NCBI GenBank assembly: GCA_036939975.1
Contig: JALLPB010000402.1
Span: forward strand, 1-16,303
DNA from: Cyclostephanos tholiformis
Taxonomy: Eukaryota; Bacillariophyta; Thalassiosirophyceae; Thalassiosirales; Thalassiosiraceae
DNA: 16,303 nt
Reading direction: 5' to 3'
Shown: piece after piece, positions 1-9,700 of the stretch
How positions within the stretch are numbered: the first letter of the stretch is position 1
Layout of the letters: every line of letters starts with the position of its first letter
Notes under the pieces: generated by a model
Database searches by the model: none
Told to the model about the DNA's origin: nothing
What the model saw: only the letters and a program-made list of their open reading frames with translations
Position numbers and translations under genes: made by a program

Positions 1-4
1 AGTC

Positions 5-616
5 ATGCTCCAACTCGCTCGTATGGGCGTAGGATACGAACTTTGGGCAGAAACCGCCAAGGATGCCATAGACAAGTGCGATGATATTTCTACTATCCTC
101 GACAAGATCAACAACGAAGAAACACCAGAGATAGAGCTTTACAAGAAATATCTTGACCCTAACAGGCACGATAATTCCCTTCCACTCTCCAAGTCAATTG
201 GTCCCTTCGGATCCATGACCATCATTCCGACCACCGATTTTCCGGCAGCTGCACTCTTTCTCAAGAAATTCTTTGTACCTGAATCGAGTGTACCCTCCTC
301 AACTGTCCTTCCTTCTGAGAATATTATGACACTACAGTTGCCAGGTGACATCAATAAAGAAGCCGAGGCTAAAAAATGTCTCATCAAGCTAATGTTATTC
401 CATGTGCGTGGAAGCATCGATATTTACGCCATTACAGTGTCCAACATCTCTGCGGCTGTGCCTTCCAAAGGCATGCAGATTATCATGAACCAGAACCGGG
501 CATCCCGTGCTAGTTCTTTTGTGGACCTCATGCGAATGACCATCAATGAGGCCAAGGCACAAGATTGGATGAGCATCCATTCATCCCAGATCTCAATCTC
601 AAGGACAAGACAATAA
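5..616 (+). CDS. 3' part of an unidentified open frame, possibly partial
   Basis: An open frame of about 200 codons ends in TAA at 614-616. The frame is still open at the left edge, so the first ATG in the window need not be the true start and the gene may extend outside. The residues form ordinary mixed helical and strand-like sequence with no low complexity, and the frame is clearly longer than competing frames here. I see no catalytic motif, zinc-binding cluster, signal peptide or membrane segment, and I do not recognise a family. Because the next 5 kb is transposon debris, it could be the end of another mobile-element protein, but nothing in the sequence proves that. Alternative: chance open frame, less likely given its length. 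Confidence 0.45.
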   Translation: MLQLARMGVGYELWAETAKDAIDKCDDISTILDKINNEETPEIELYKKYLDPNRHDNSLPLSKSIGPFGSMTIIPTTDFPAAALFLKKFFVPESSVPSSTVLPSENIMTLQLPGDINKEAEAKKCLIKLMLFHVRGSIDIYAITVSNISAAVPSKGMQIIMNQNRASRASSFVDLMRMTINEAKAQDWMSIHSSQISISRTRQ

Positions 617-1000
617 TGTACACCGGTAACAACTAAAAAAATGCACGACTGCCTAAATAAAGCACTTCTTCTAAATTGTACGTGGGAATAGAATCGAAGA
701 TAGGGACTGGACATATCTCTTTATCGGCCTGTAGCCGAAATTTTGGCTACAAATGGCTTACCGTCGGATACACGGCATAAGCATAATGTGAAATAAGCAA
801 TTTTACGCGAAAGGCGTACATAGGCCATGGTCACTTGTTTGATTTGACAGATATTCCTGCGCAAAGATGAGTCCCGAGTTGGAGCACAGGTGGTTCAAAA
901 GATATCACCGGCCACCCGATATCACAACAATGTATGTTTTTGTTAGTGTTTTTTTTTCACCTAACAAACACACGCACAAACACCCCTTGATAACATCAAA
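617..1000. other. Intergenic region, probable promoter of the 1001 gene
   Basis: No gene is supported in these 384 bases. The region contains a 22-bp near-perfect palindrome at 730-751 (listed separately) and, just before the downstream start codon, a T-rich run followed by an A/C-rich stretch (about 930-1000). The downstream ATG at 1001 lies in an A-rich context (ATCAAAATG), which suits a eukaryotic start. I found no convincing TATA box and no terminal inverted repeat matching the other side of the pogo-like gene. Confidence 0.4.
730..751. repeat. 22-bp palindrome
   Basis: The 11-base left arm TGTAGCCGAAA pairs with the right arm, with one mismatch (G737 opposite T744, which would be a G-U wobble in RNA). 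It could form a hairpin or bind a dimeric protein. It lies between two open frames and may mark a transposon end, but no partner copy was found in the window. Confidence 0.6.
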
Positions 1001-1651
1001 ATGCCATCGTCGCTCTGCCAGATCGCGTGGGAGTGCGGGGACTGTGCCACCACCAACCGAGGAAGGGAGCAGCTCCCCTGTTCATACTGTTGTGCCGAGA
1101 ATCCTCACCGGTATGAGATTCTGGCGGGCAGCGCTCCGGCAGCTACCGCCCGGACGACGTACGTGATGCGCACTGAGCAGCACGACATTGTCTGAGCAGC
1201 GTCCGAGGCTCGTGTTGCTGTTATTCCCCGTCCGGTCGTGGATCGTGCCCTCCTCATTGAGCGCTTGCAGGGGACAATGATCGACATTGTGGGGACAGAG
1301 ACCAATGAAAATGGGAGGTCATGCCATGCCCATGAAGTATGTGGCGTGCAGCTTGTCCCGGGGAGTAAGGTACGTATCCGCAGGGAAATGTACATCTCTC
1401 CGACCACGGGCGATGAGGAGGACTGTCTCGTTGCTTATCTCGTTGGCGACGGTGTGATGACGTGGAAGGTTGGATATTTGCCTTGGCATCTCCCCATTCA
1501 TCGGGCGGACGATTACAACGGGATGTGCGCTCGCGTGGTTGAGGTTTATTCGCCTCAATCGGTCAACATAACAAAGCACCAGAAGCGCCACCGCAACCTT
1601 GGGTGCTGTGTTGCAAAGATCCTTGGGAATGCTCCCGTCTGTTCTCTGTAA
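1001..1651 (+). pseudogene. RanBP2-like zinc finger plus HIRAN-like protein, interrupted by one in-frame TGA
   Basis: One reading frame runs from the ATG at 1001 to the TAA at 1649-1651, broken only by a TGA at 1193-1195; coding-like sequence continues in the same frame on both sides. Near the N-terminus is a RanBP2-type finger pattern: W10, C12, C15, N19, C27, C30. The N-to-Cys spacing is 7 rather than the usual 6, so the match is close but not exact. Residues about 112-190 resemble a HIRAN domain: a G-x-Q start, an RRE segment, an acidic patch, then KVGYLPWHL, like the conserved V-GYLP of HIRAN. HIRAN domains in Rad5/HLTF bind 3' ends of single-stranded DNA. I infer a DNA-binding role, possibly as an accessory gene of the convergent pogo-like transposon. 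The TGA may be a disabling mutation; readthrough or selenocysteine is possible but unsupported. Confidence 0.5.
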
Positions 1652-1760
1652 TATTATAAAAATAAATGATATGATAACATCTTTGTAATTGATAATCATT
1701 AATTAATATTATTATCAAAATGTATGAAATAATAAATATAAAGCCCCCCCTGCTCCCATC
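1652..1760. other. AT-rich spacer between convergent genes with an inverted repeat
   Basis: This 109-bp spacer separates the 3' ends of the HIRAN-like frame and the pogo-like transposase. It is strongly AT-rich and contains AATAAA at about 1661-1666, a plausible poly(A) signal for the plus-strand gene. It also holds an 8-bp perfect inverted repeat, TTGATAAT at 1689-1696 and ATTATCAA at 1711-1718, with a 14-nt AT-only-plus-one-C loop. The likely role is shared 3'-end processing. Confidence 0.45.
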
Positions 1761-3323
1761 TTACCCCATCCCCTCCTCGTCGGCGTCAACGGCGTCCTCG
1801 TACGTATTGTCATCGACCTCGGAGTCAGGCTCGTCAGGGTCACGCTCATCGTAGGGGTCGTTGCCTACTATTGCGCCGTCTCCTATGAATTCTTCGCCAT
1901 CGGGGGAAAACACTCCAAAGTAGGCGTACCCTGTCTTCCTCCATGAATTCTTGATGGTCTTGTTGGTAACAGCTTTCTCCGCAGCAATGATCCAATTGGA
2001 CACGTCACGACGAGTGGTGCCAGGGATTGGCAGGTCGGGGTTCTGCTCGAGAAGCCAACCGTTGTACTCTGTCCTCAACTTGGCCTTGAATGCCTTGTTA
2101 AAGCCGACATCGACCGGCTGGAGGAGACCGGTGCATCCGGGTGGAATAAACTCTACCTGTACTCCAAGATCCTGGATCTTGTTCACAACAGAGCCCTTCA
2201 GGTGCATCGAGAAGGAGTCAAGGAAGATGATTAGTACGACTCCTGCGGGCGCGGTCCTAACATCAGGTGCGAGGACATCGTCAATCTACTTGATCATGAC
2301 TGCCTCGTCAAACCATGCCTTTTTCTGGCAGGCATAGACGAGGTCCTCCTGAAGAGACGGTAGCTCGCGTTTCGCGATATGCCTATCAGGTGTTCCTGTG
2401 AACAATGAGAGGAAGATAGGATCAGGTGAGTTGATGTTTGACGAATAGAAATATGATACTTTTCACTTACCTTTGAACACGACCATCGGTTTCACGCGCC
2501 GGCCCAAAGCAGTCAGAGTGACAGCCACTGTCACACGCTTCGTTTCAGATGCAGAGGTACGCAGACTTACCGAACGTGCGCCAACTTTGTCGATCGTCAC
2601 TTTGTAGTTCATTGCCATCTGAACCGGAGTCTGATCCATGTTGTAGATAAAATTGGGATCACGGTTTGGTTCGATGAGAATTGGGCAAATGTATGCAAGG
2701 AATTGGAGTGCCTTGGCTTCTACCTCACTTGGGTGACATTGTGCCTTGTGGGTCGCCATGCGATGAATAAGTCGATGCTTCTTCATGAAGCGGGAGATCG
2801 ACATCTTCATCGCTGCAACCGACTTGGTTTCTAACTGGGGCAGCAACATTTGGGCCTTTCGCATAAGCGCTATGCGATTCACTGGAAGGCCCTTCTTGCG
2901 CCAAGTTTCAATGAATTCCAGTAAGTCGAATTCAATGTCCAATAGGCTGCTACGGGGTCCAGAACCTAGATGTAGCATATCGGGCCTCTTTACAGAACCA
3001 AATGCTCCCTCTTGTTTTCTCCAACAAGAAATCATCAACTGGTCAATTGTCACAGCAGATGCGGCTTCAGCGTAAGTGACGCGGTGTTGTTCAACCATGG
3101 TCTCAATGACACGGAGGATTCTGATCTTCTCTTGGACCAAGTACTGATTGCGCTTGGAGGAACAACTTGCAATCCGGTCGACGTGACGGGAAGATGAGAT
3201 GCCGCTCCTGCAATAGATGTGCTGTTTCATCGTAGGAAAATGGAGGCATTCCAAGTTGTGGGCTCGGTTGTGTTTAGGATGTATCATGTGGGCCCGGCTA
3301 CACAAGCATGAACGTAGGAACAT
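1761..3323 (-). pseudogene. CENP-B/pogo-type DDE transposase gene with one intron and one premature stop
   Basis: A two-exon gene for a Tc1/mariner-superfamily (pogo/Tigger, CENP-B-like) transposase. Exon 1 (3323-2471) encodes a Psq-like helix-turn-helix (H-x2-TY-x-EAA region ending in WRKQ), then a CENP-B-type DNA-binding domain (ETWRKKGLPVNR to HRMATHK), then the first catalytic block YNMDQTPV. After removal of the intron 2470-2396, exon 2 (2395-1761) continues in frame with the second block (FLDSFSMHLKG) and the third (LLQPVDVGFNKAFK), so all three catalytic Asp residues are present. The C-terminus is a strongly acidic tail. The single visible lesion is TAG at 2286-2288, between the first and second catalytic blocks, where a Trp codon would fit. 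The longest start is the ATG at 3323; the ATG at 3230 is an equally plausible start. Terminal inverted repeats were not identified. Confidence 0.85.
2396..2470 (-). other. 75-nt spliceosomal intron in the pogo-like transposase
   Basis: On the minus strand the donor is AAAG|GTAAGT and the acceptor is TTCACAG|GAAC. Unspliced reading hits TGA at once (2463-2465). Splicing joins VFKG to TPDRHIAKREL in one continuous frame that leads into the rest of the DDE domain. Confidence 0.85.
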
Positions 3324-3513
3324 CTATGGCATTGACCTCGGGGACCAAAAAAAAGAATTAGACCAGGTTCACAGAGGAATCGTACTCAAAACTATTTTTT
3401 TGCCAAACCTAAAATCACAAGAAAATTAGAGTACTCCCTTTCTCAAACTGTGATGTTTTTAATTGCTAAAGCCGCATATACGACAGTAATTAGGCTCCAT
3501 TTTTGACTTATGT

Positions 3514-5175
3514 TTACAATGACAAGATATGACTTACATGGCAGCTAGAACACATCGGGACACTCTTATTACATGAGCAATAAGTGTGCACTCTCATTTG
3601 GGGGTTGCAGCCATTATAACATTGAAGTTTCTGGTACTTTTGGCTTGTTCTCACCCAATAATGTCCCATCCATATTCCTGTGTGAACTGGCCTCATTTTC
3701 AAGTCATGTTCGACCACTTGGGCAGCCCGGGTCCTCAAAGAATGATGCACTGGCCTTACTATGTTCCCATCATCATCCATTGTGCTCTCCAACCTGAGCA
3801 TAGCCATCACTTTCCAAAACCGAAGCTGAGGATCAGCCTGTTCCCCCTTTGCTCGGCCCTTTGAATTTGCCGCATTAGCCTCCAATATTGCAAGAAAGTA
3901 TGCAAACTGTTGATGTGGCCACCACTTTGTCTTCAAACTCTCCGCGAGTTCAATCGGGGCATGTCTATATTGATTGTGATTATCAACCCAATGCTTTGAT
4001 TGGTTGTGACAACTAACCGGTTCCGGATAGCAAAACTCTGTCACCACCCCACCTGCTGTTGTCCTCCTCGTCTTATGTGTTGGCACCTCGTCCAAGACAC
4101 CGAAGGTCGACATAAACTTTGTGACATATTTTTCTTCCTTCATGCAGTGAATAAACATCTGCCTACCTTCCATTTCAATGCACAGTGTTTCACAGTATCC
4201 AATAGGCTTGTCTGCAAAGTGCTCGCCGATTTGATCCCCAGGCACACCCTTTGGCCAATTTGCGCCGTGCTTTTTGATTAGTGCTTGCCCAAACACCCCC
4301 AACTTATCATACATCTCCACAATCCCATTTGAAACACAGAAGCCACTATCCATTGTTCATTCAGTCGAAAGGGGGCACCCTAATTTGGTGTTTTCGGCTT
4401 TGTTGACCACCAAGAATCACAATTCTCAACACCTTGATGACATGCCATGAAAAAGAGGCATCCTAGAAAAACAAAGAACTCCTGCATGGTCATGGGCACC
4501 TGCAGGTGCTTGTTGGTCTCAGAAAGGATGACGCTCTTTATATACTTCACTGGGAAGCACATGAGAAAGAGCTTAAGTTCATTTGTCTCGGCTACTTCAG
4601 CCCACAGATGATGATGCCATTTCCCATTCGTGTGTGTGTGCCCGGCACTCTTCCTTGGGCAAAAAGCTGGCCTTATCCATGTCCCTGTTGCCTGTTGGAA
4701 TAGGACCAGTGGGACCCGCATTCTCCTCAACTGGCTCATTGTCATCGTCAATTGTGAACCCCTGAGTTTGGAGATCAGCAATCTCCTCCCGGTCCAATCC
4801 CCTTCCCACTGGCGTTTGCATCTCAACCTGCTTTGGAGCAGTCATCTCATCTGCCTCATTCACAATCTCCATGATAGGAGGCGGCAACTCATCATCAAAT
4901 GGAGTTTCATCTTCTTGAAGGATGGTGAACATGCGCCGGGCAACCATGAACTCCTGATCCGGGAAGTTGGGATGGCTCAAGTGGTATCGATTCACGATGT
5001 GCCCCCCCCTCGACACTTTTCCTGAGTCTGCACGAATAATGCAAAGGCCATCAATGAAATCTCAATCACACCCTACACCGTACCGGTCACGGAGTGTTTG
5101 GGAGGGGTAAAGGCAATTCATCTTTGCCCTCCCTATGGCTCCTACCCCACCAAGCTTCTGGTGGGTGGTCACCAT
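3514..5175 (-). pseudogene. Decayed piggyBac transposase with internal deletion
   Basis: Remnant of a piggyBac-family (DDE_Tnp_1_7) transposase. The best start is the ATG at 5175; the frame then contains a TGA at 5062-5064 (Cys-Asp-stop-Asp-Phe), followed by an acidic N-terminal region. Around 4620 one extra A appears inserted, after which the frame shifts to a block with TNELKLFLMCFP and the F-x-V-F-L-G-C-L-F segment typical of the N-terminal domain. A TAG lies at 4380-4382, followed by GAPFRLNE. Near 4354 the sequence jumps, in another frame, to DSGFCV, matching the second catalytic Asp block (piggyBac DNWFTS). It runs on through GANWPKGVPG and the third Asp (HWVDNHNQYRH), to TKWWPHQQFAYF and a C-terminal Cys-rich finger (VHTYCSCNKSVPMCSSCH). 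The roughly 200 residues with the first catalytic Asp are missing, so it cannot encode an active enzyme. TTAA-flanked terminal repeats were not found. Confidence 0.85.
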
Positions 5176-5445
5176 TGTCAAATTATGTTATGAGATGGAA
5201 AAATGTCATATGCATGCTATGAGTTCCTACATAGGAAAATTGGCAACGGGTGGGTGGTTGAGTTTTTATGATTTTACAACCACAACAAATCAACGATGGT
5301 CCTATTTTTGATGATTATATCATTGCAACCGTCCATCAAACCGCCAACCGCCAAGTTACTCCCGCTCAGCCACATCACAGAGAACATCACATAGTCGGAC
5401 GATCGTTGTGAACATGTTGGCCGGCCGAGAAAACCACTTGCAAAC

Positions 5446-5463
5446 AAAGCCTAATTAGGCTTT
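5446..5463. repeat. 18-bp perfect palindrome with flanking AAAGCCTA copies
   Basis: AAAGCCTAATTAGGCTTT is a perfect palindrome. It is followed at once by two more copies of AAAGCCTA, ending near 5482, and flanked by two similar GGCCGA(G)AAAACC segments (about 5422 and 5484). It may be a protein-binding cluster or a degraded transposon end; no function is evident. Confidence 0.6.
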
Positions 5464-6449
5464 AAAAGCCTAAAAAGCCTACCTGGCCGAAAACCCACAC
5501 TATCAATGATGGCGATGAGAAGATGGTGACAATTAAGATGATGGGTGGATAATGACGATGAAGATAAAAAGTAAAAAGGGTGGAGAATTAGAAAGGAAGA
5601 GGACAAGGAATGAGGGGTGGGAGGGTCGACGATGACAACAAAGATGAAGCAAATACTGACAAAGATGCACACCGGCAGAGGGAGGGGAGTATTGTGGCGA
5701 TGACACACAGCGGTGGCAATATCTAAGTCTGATGATGTGCTCTTCGCCTTCGGGCGAGATTCGGGTCGGTAATTAGAGCCCTAAATTAGGAACTGGGATA
5801 GATCCGATGGGTTTATTTAATAGACTAGGCTTAGTCCCATCGTTATGATAATGTTATTAATGATTATTGAACCACCAAATCATCTTGACATTGTAGTATC
5901 TCATCGTTTTGGCACCACAGGCGGCCGTCATGGTGAGTATGCATGAATATCATTTTTTCTGGCGGGAACCGTCGAAAACATACCGGAGTTATGTATGAAT
6001 TCATGCATCCGGAGTTTTTGCAATTGAGGACATTCAGCTGCAACAGGGAATTGATGCAGGGGTGGTATGGGGGGAGGGAGGAGGAGGAGGAAGACGAGCA
6101 TCAGGTCCGGTTGTTCATCGTCGATTCGAGGGGAGGACGCATGGGTCAAGAGAGGGCGAGTGCCCATCACGGGGTTGAGGGGAGCGAGAGAGAGCGGCGG
6201 AGGCGATAACACGATCAAGGCCGAGGGATGACACACGGCGACGTAAACAAATGGGGAGGACGGCAATTGCCGCCCAACGACCGGCTTGACCGAGCCGTAC
6301 GCTCTGTTCCTTAATGAGGAGGCATCGTGACGGATCCGAGGAGACTGCCGATGCCAAATACGGCAAGGAGGAGGGGGAAGGGGGGGAAGGCAAGGCGGAT
6401 TTTGTTGGTACGATTTGATCGAGAGATTGCCGCCGACGACGACTACATC

Positions 6450-6454
6450 GTCGT
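6450..6454. repeat. Left target-site duplication GTCGT
   Basis: The five bases before the left LTR match exactly the five bases after the right LTR (12089-12093). A 5-bp duplication is standard for Ty1/copia integrases. Confidence 0.9.
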
Positions 6455-6722
6455 TGTTGATGCAACCCATATTCCCATCCGGTGCGCGCGAGATGGTGCG
6501 AGTGCTCGTATAACTTAGTAAACGAAGATTAATAATTAAAAGTGAGAGGTTCTAATGAAAGCCTTCTCCCATGCTATCTCCAGGGATTGCCGTAACAATC
6601 GGAGGTTACGATACACTCCAGGACTCCATTCTCGCCCATCAACTATTTTGATTGGTGCTTGCACTCCTGACTTTGCGAGTCTGTCCCTGGTCAGGGTTTG
6701 GTCTGTTTCATTTTCTCCAACA
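6455..6722 (-). repeat. 3' LTR of the copia element
   Basis: A 268-bp repeat, TGTTG...CAACA, downstream copy in element orientation. It matches the other LTR except at 8 positions, three of them clustered in the segment after GTGCTCGT (about 6509-6516). The last codons and stop of the Pol frame (to 6691) lie inside it. It keeps the 15-nt putative self-primer sequence at 6528-6542. Confidence 0.95.
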
Positions 6723-9700
6723 CACTCCTTTGGTGCTCTGCCGGGGGAACGGGGAGCATCGAACTAATAGGGGGTTTAGATTTGATCTTACCCTGGTATT
6801 TATTGTCATTGTAGTCGGCTGGAATTCCCATCACATGTCCCCTGAATTCGCGGAACACTGCCCCTTGTTTCGGTTTTGTATTGATGTCGGTCCACATTTG
6901 CCCCATCGGACAATGCTCGACCGCAATCTCTCCCCTGTCAACCTTTTCCTTGATGTAAAAATATTTCACCTTAATATGTTTGGTCCGACGGGAGCTGCTC
7001 GCCTTTCCATTCGTCTCCAATAATATAGCACTCATATTATCCTGATATAGGACAGATGGATCCATTTCGTATCCTTGTTCTTCCATGAAGTAACGAGCCC
7101 ATAGGATATGACCAAGAGTGTCATCCACTCCCACGAGCTCTGCTTCCGTGGAACTCTTCGTCATGACCTTTTGTTTCCACGAGTAACTTATGGCCATTCC
7201 CTGCCCAAAACTCATTCCTGCACCTGTGTGACCTTTGCAATCATGATGTACTGCATAAGCCGCATCCACCCACCAGCGTGATAGAGTGAGGCAGTCGGCG
7301 GACAACACAAGGGGCATGTTGATCGTACCTTTGAGATATCCAAGTACCCTTTTCACTTTACCCCAGTTGTCCTCGTCTGGGCATTTGACGCAAGTAGTCA
7401 GGAATGCAGTAGCGGGCTGAATGTCTTGCCGTGCTCGGGCACTCAGAAATAATAGCTGTGCAGTAGTATGATGAAATGCCATCGCCTCTTCCTCCGGCAG
7501 TGGTTTTGCTTCCGATTCGTCGCGAACCTCGAAAAGGTAGTCCGCAGCCGGACTTGTTTTCGTCGTCATTATCTCCTCCGGGAAATTGGCGATGACATTT
7601 TTAATATATTCAATCATGTTTATCAACACCTTCCCATCCTCAGAGAAATCAAATATCATCCCAAGATAGTCATGTATTTTTCCTCGATGCTCTGCTACCG
7701 TAACGCCATAGGTGTTGCTGAGCCACTGGCCGAACTTGGTGACTTCCTTTGGGTTTCTGTGAGACACCTTTAGGTCGTCGACGTGCCAGCAGACAGTCAT
7801 CTGTGTCCCATCAACGGTCTTATTGGCGACACAGGGATCATAAGGGTTCAACTTGAATCCCGCACTTTCTAGGTCAGCTACGAGCTTCTTATAAAATAGT
7901 AGTGCACTCCTGAGGAGGCCGTACATGGCTTTTTGCATCTTGACATACAAGATCGCTGTCCCCTTCTTGTCGACAGTGATGTATTTTCTGTAGAGGTTAG
8001 GTGCAACCTTCACCATAAGCTCTGCAAGCCTTCCTTTGAGCATCATGGTGATGTCTTCATCAGAATCCGCGTGCAAAAAGGCGCCGGGTATATTGTAGCT
8101 TCCCACGTCCCGTCTCTCGTGTGCATCGATCACGGAGGTGATGAACACTGATTCGTTGGACACGGTAGGTGATGTCGACTCTTGCTTGGTCCAATCTCCC
8201 CATTGTTTCCGTCCATCCGCACACATCCATGCTTTTATCGTGTTGTCTCGTTTTTCTTTCAGAAACAATTAACGATGCCAGTGCCTTCGTCCTATCTTCT
8301 TTAGTGAGGGAGTCCTTATAAACTGGGGTGAACACAGTCATGTCGTGCATTTGCGTGAGTTCTTTGGTGACTCCGGCTTCTCTCTTTTGCTTGAATTTTC
8401 TCAAACCCACCCCAATGGAGTATTGTGTGAGCATCACTCTTAATGCCCATTCCTCCCTGTCCCCGACGGGGATTGGTTTGGAGTCTCTGAGGTCATCGTT
8501 GCCGGAAAAGAACATAACGTCGCCCCAAATGACAGCCCTTCATTCGCCCCCCTTTGCGTGACGTCGTGCCGCCATCAACAGGCCGTATGCGGCAAACCTG
8601 GTGGTCTGTCCCTTATTTTTGCATTTGGAGCGTCGTATCCCGGGTACACTCTCATCGTCGTTGACGTCTTTGGTGGTGGTGTCGAGGTGTACGTCATTGT
8701 TATCATCATGTAATGTGACGTCGGTGTCGTCAGGGTCATCGTCACTGTTGCTGCTGTCGACATCATCGCTGTCACTGCTTTTGTCAATAAATTCGTCGGA
8801 GAGTAGTGGTCGTTGGTTGGGGGGGATTTCATTTATCGCGATGATTCCGTCATTGTCATCGTCATCGTCATATTCCTCTGTCTTGTCGTCATCGATCTCG
8901 ATGGTATGTTGTCCATCCACTCCTGCGGCGGCGAACGGCGCGACGTTGGCATTGCGCACAGCGTTGTCTTCGGCACGCCCTTGGGGTTCGATTTCTTCCT
9001 CGATGAGGGGGATCGGGAGGTCGCGGTCCATCGGTACGCCGGGGAATTTGGCAACAAGAGCGGGGTAGGTGATGGGTTCGTCTTCAACGAGGTTCTCCTG
9101 GTGCTCGTCTATTTCATCATTCCATTCAAAAAGGATACCATTCCTGTCCGAGAAGTCAAATGTCCCCGGTGTGGCGCTATGTCCGAGGGATTCGACCCTT
9201 TTTATGATGGAATTGGGCATGGGATACTTCGTGAAACCTCGACGTTTGATTTTCTTTCCAGTCGATAAACTCATAAATTTATAGGTTCCTTGTTGATTAC
9301 CAGTAGGACCGAGTACTATTGCTGGCATACTGCGAGTCGCCATTCCGTTGGTAGGGTTTGGTCCTTCGTGAACCTCCACGTAACTGCCGAAAAGTGCTTT
9401 ACAGTGCTTTGCAAAGTCCAACTTATGTCGTAAGTCGATCTCTCGTGGGGATAATGTGTCGGACACGCCTGATTTTAGAGGAAAAGCGTTCAGCCACAAA
9501 ACCACGTGGTAAATGAGCTCGACCAACACGAGTTGTGGCATCCTTTTGTATGGGAGGGTATTCAGGATACCTCTTCCATGCTCCTTTATGAGCCGGATGC
9601 GCCGCTCAATCTCAGGCACATGTTCATTTGCTGCTGTGGTGTTTATCACGATGGTGGGGATCAGATTTCGGAGACACTCAAATTCGTTATCCATCAGGAT

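Larger units (their letters stand above)
5176..6454. other. Gene-poor region left of the copia insertion
   Basis: No gene is convincing in these 1279 bases. Several open frames exist but are low in complexity (Ser/Leu/Pro-rich or Arg/Glu-rich readings of purine-rich DNA). Features seen: an 18-bp perfect palindrome at 5446-5463 with further AAAGCCTA-type copies; a near-palindrome GACTAGGCTTAGTC at 5823-5836; and purine-rich, G-run tracts at about 6061-6092 and 6366-6396 that could form quadruplexes. A plus-strand frame open from about 6318 to the insertion site continues in frame after the element at 12094 (83 codons from the GTG at 6327 if the element and one target copy are removed, ending TAA at 12215-12217). 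It may be a disrupted small gene or chance. Confidence 0.4.

Noticed and set aside
5451..5708. 85-codon minus-strand frame with Ser/Leu/His runs
   Set aside because: Composition follows the local pyrimidine bias; no ordered features beyond a chance hydrophobic stretch.
5943..6209. Plus-strand frame of 88 codons
   Set aside because: Glu/Arg-rich translation of G/A tracts, no splice sites linking it to a neighbouring frame and no protein-like domain.
6061..6396. Strong G-quadruplex sites
   Set aside because: G-runs exist but are irregular and mostly two to three bases apart from one long run; too weak for a separate feature.
5928..6470. 180-codon minus-strand frame
   Set aside because: It starts inside the copia LTR and reads as Pro/Ser-rich low-complexity sequence from purine-rich DNA.
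8268..8542. Programmed readthrough plus frameshift between integrase and reverse transcriptase
   Set aside because: It would need both a stop readthrough and a separate frameshift 270 nt apart, and other inactivating changes are present; plain decay is simpler.
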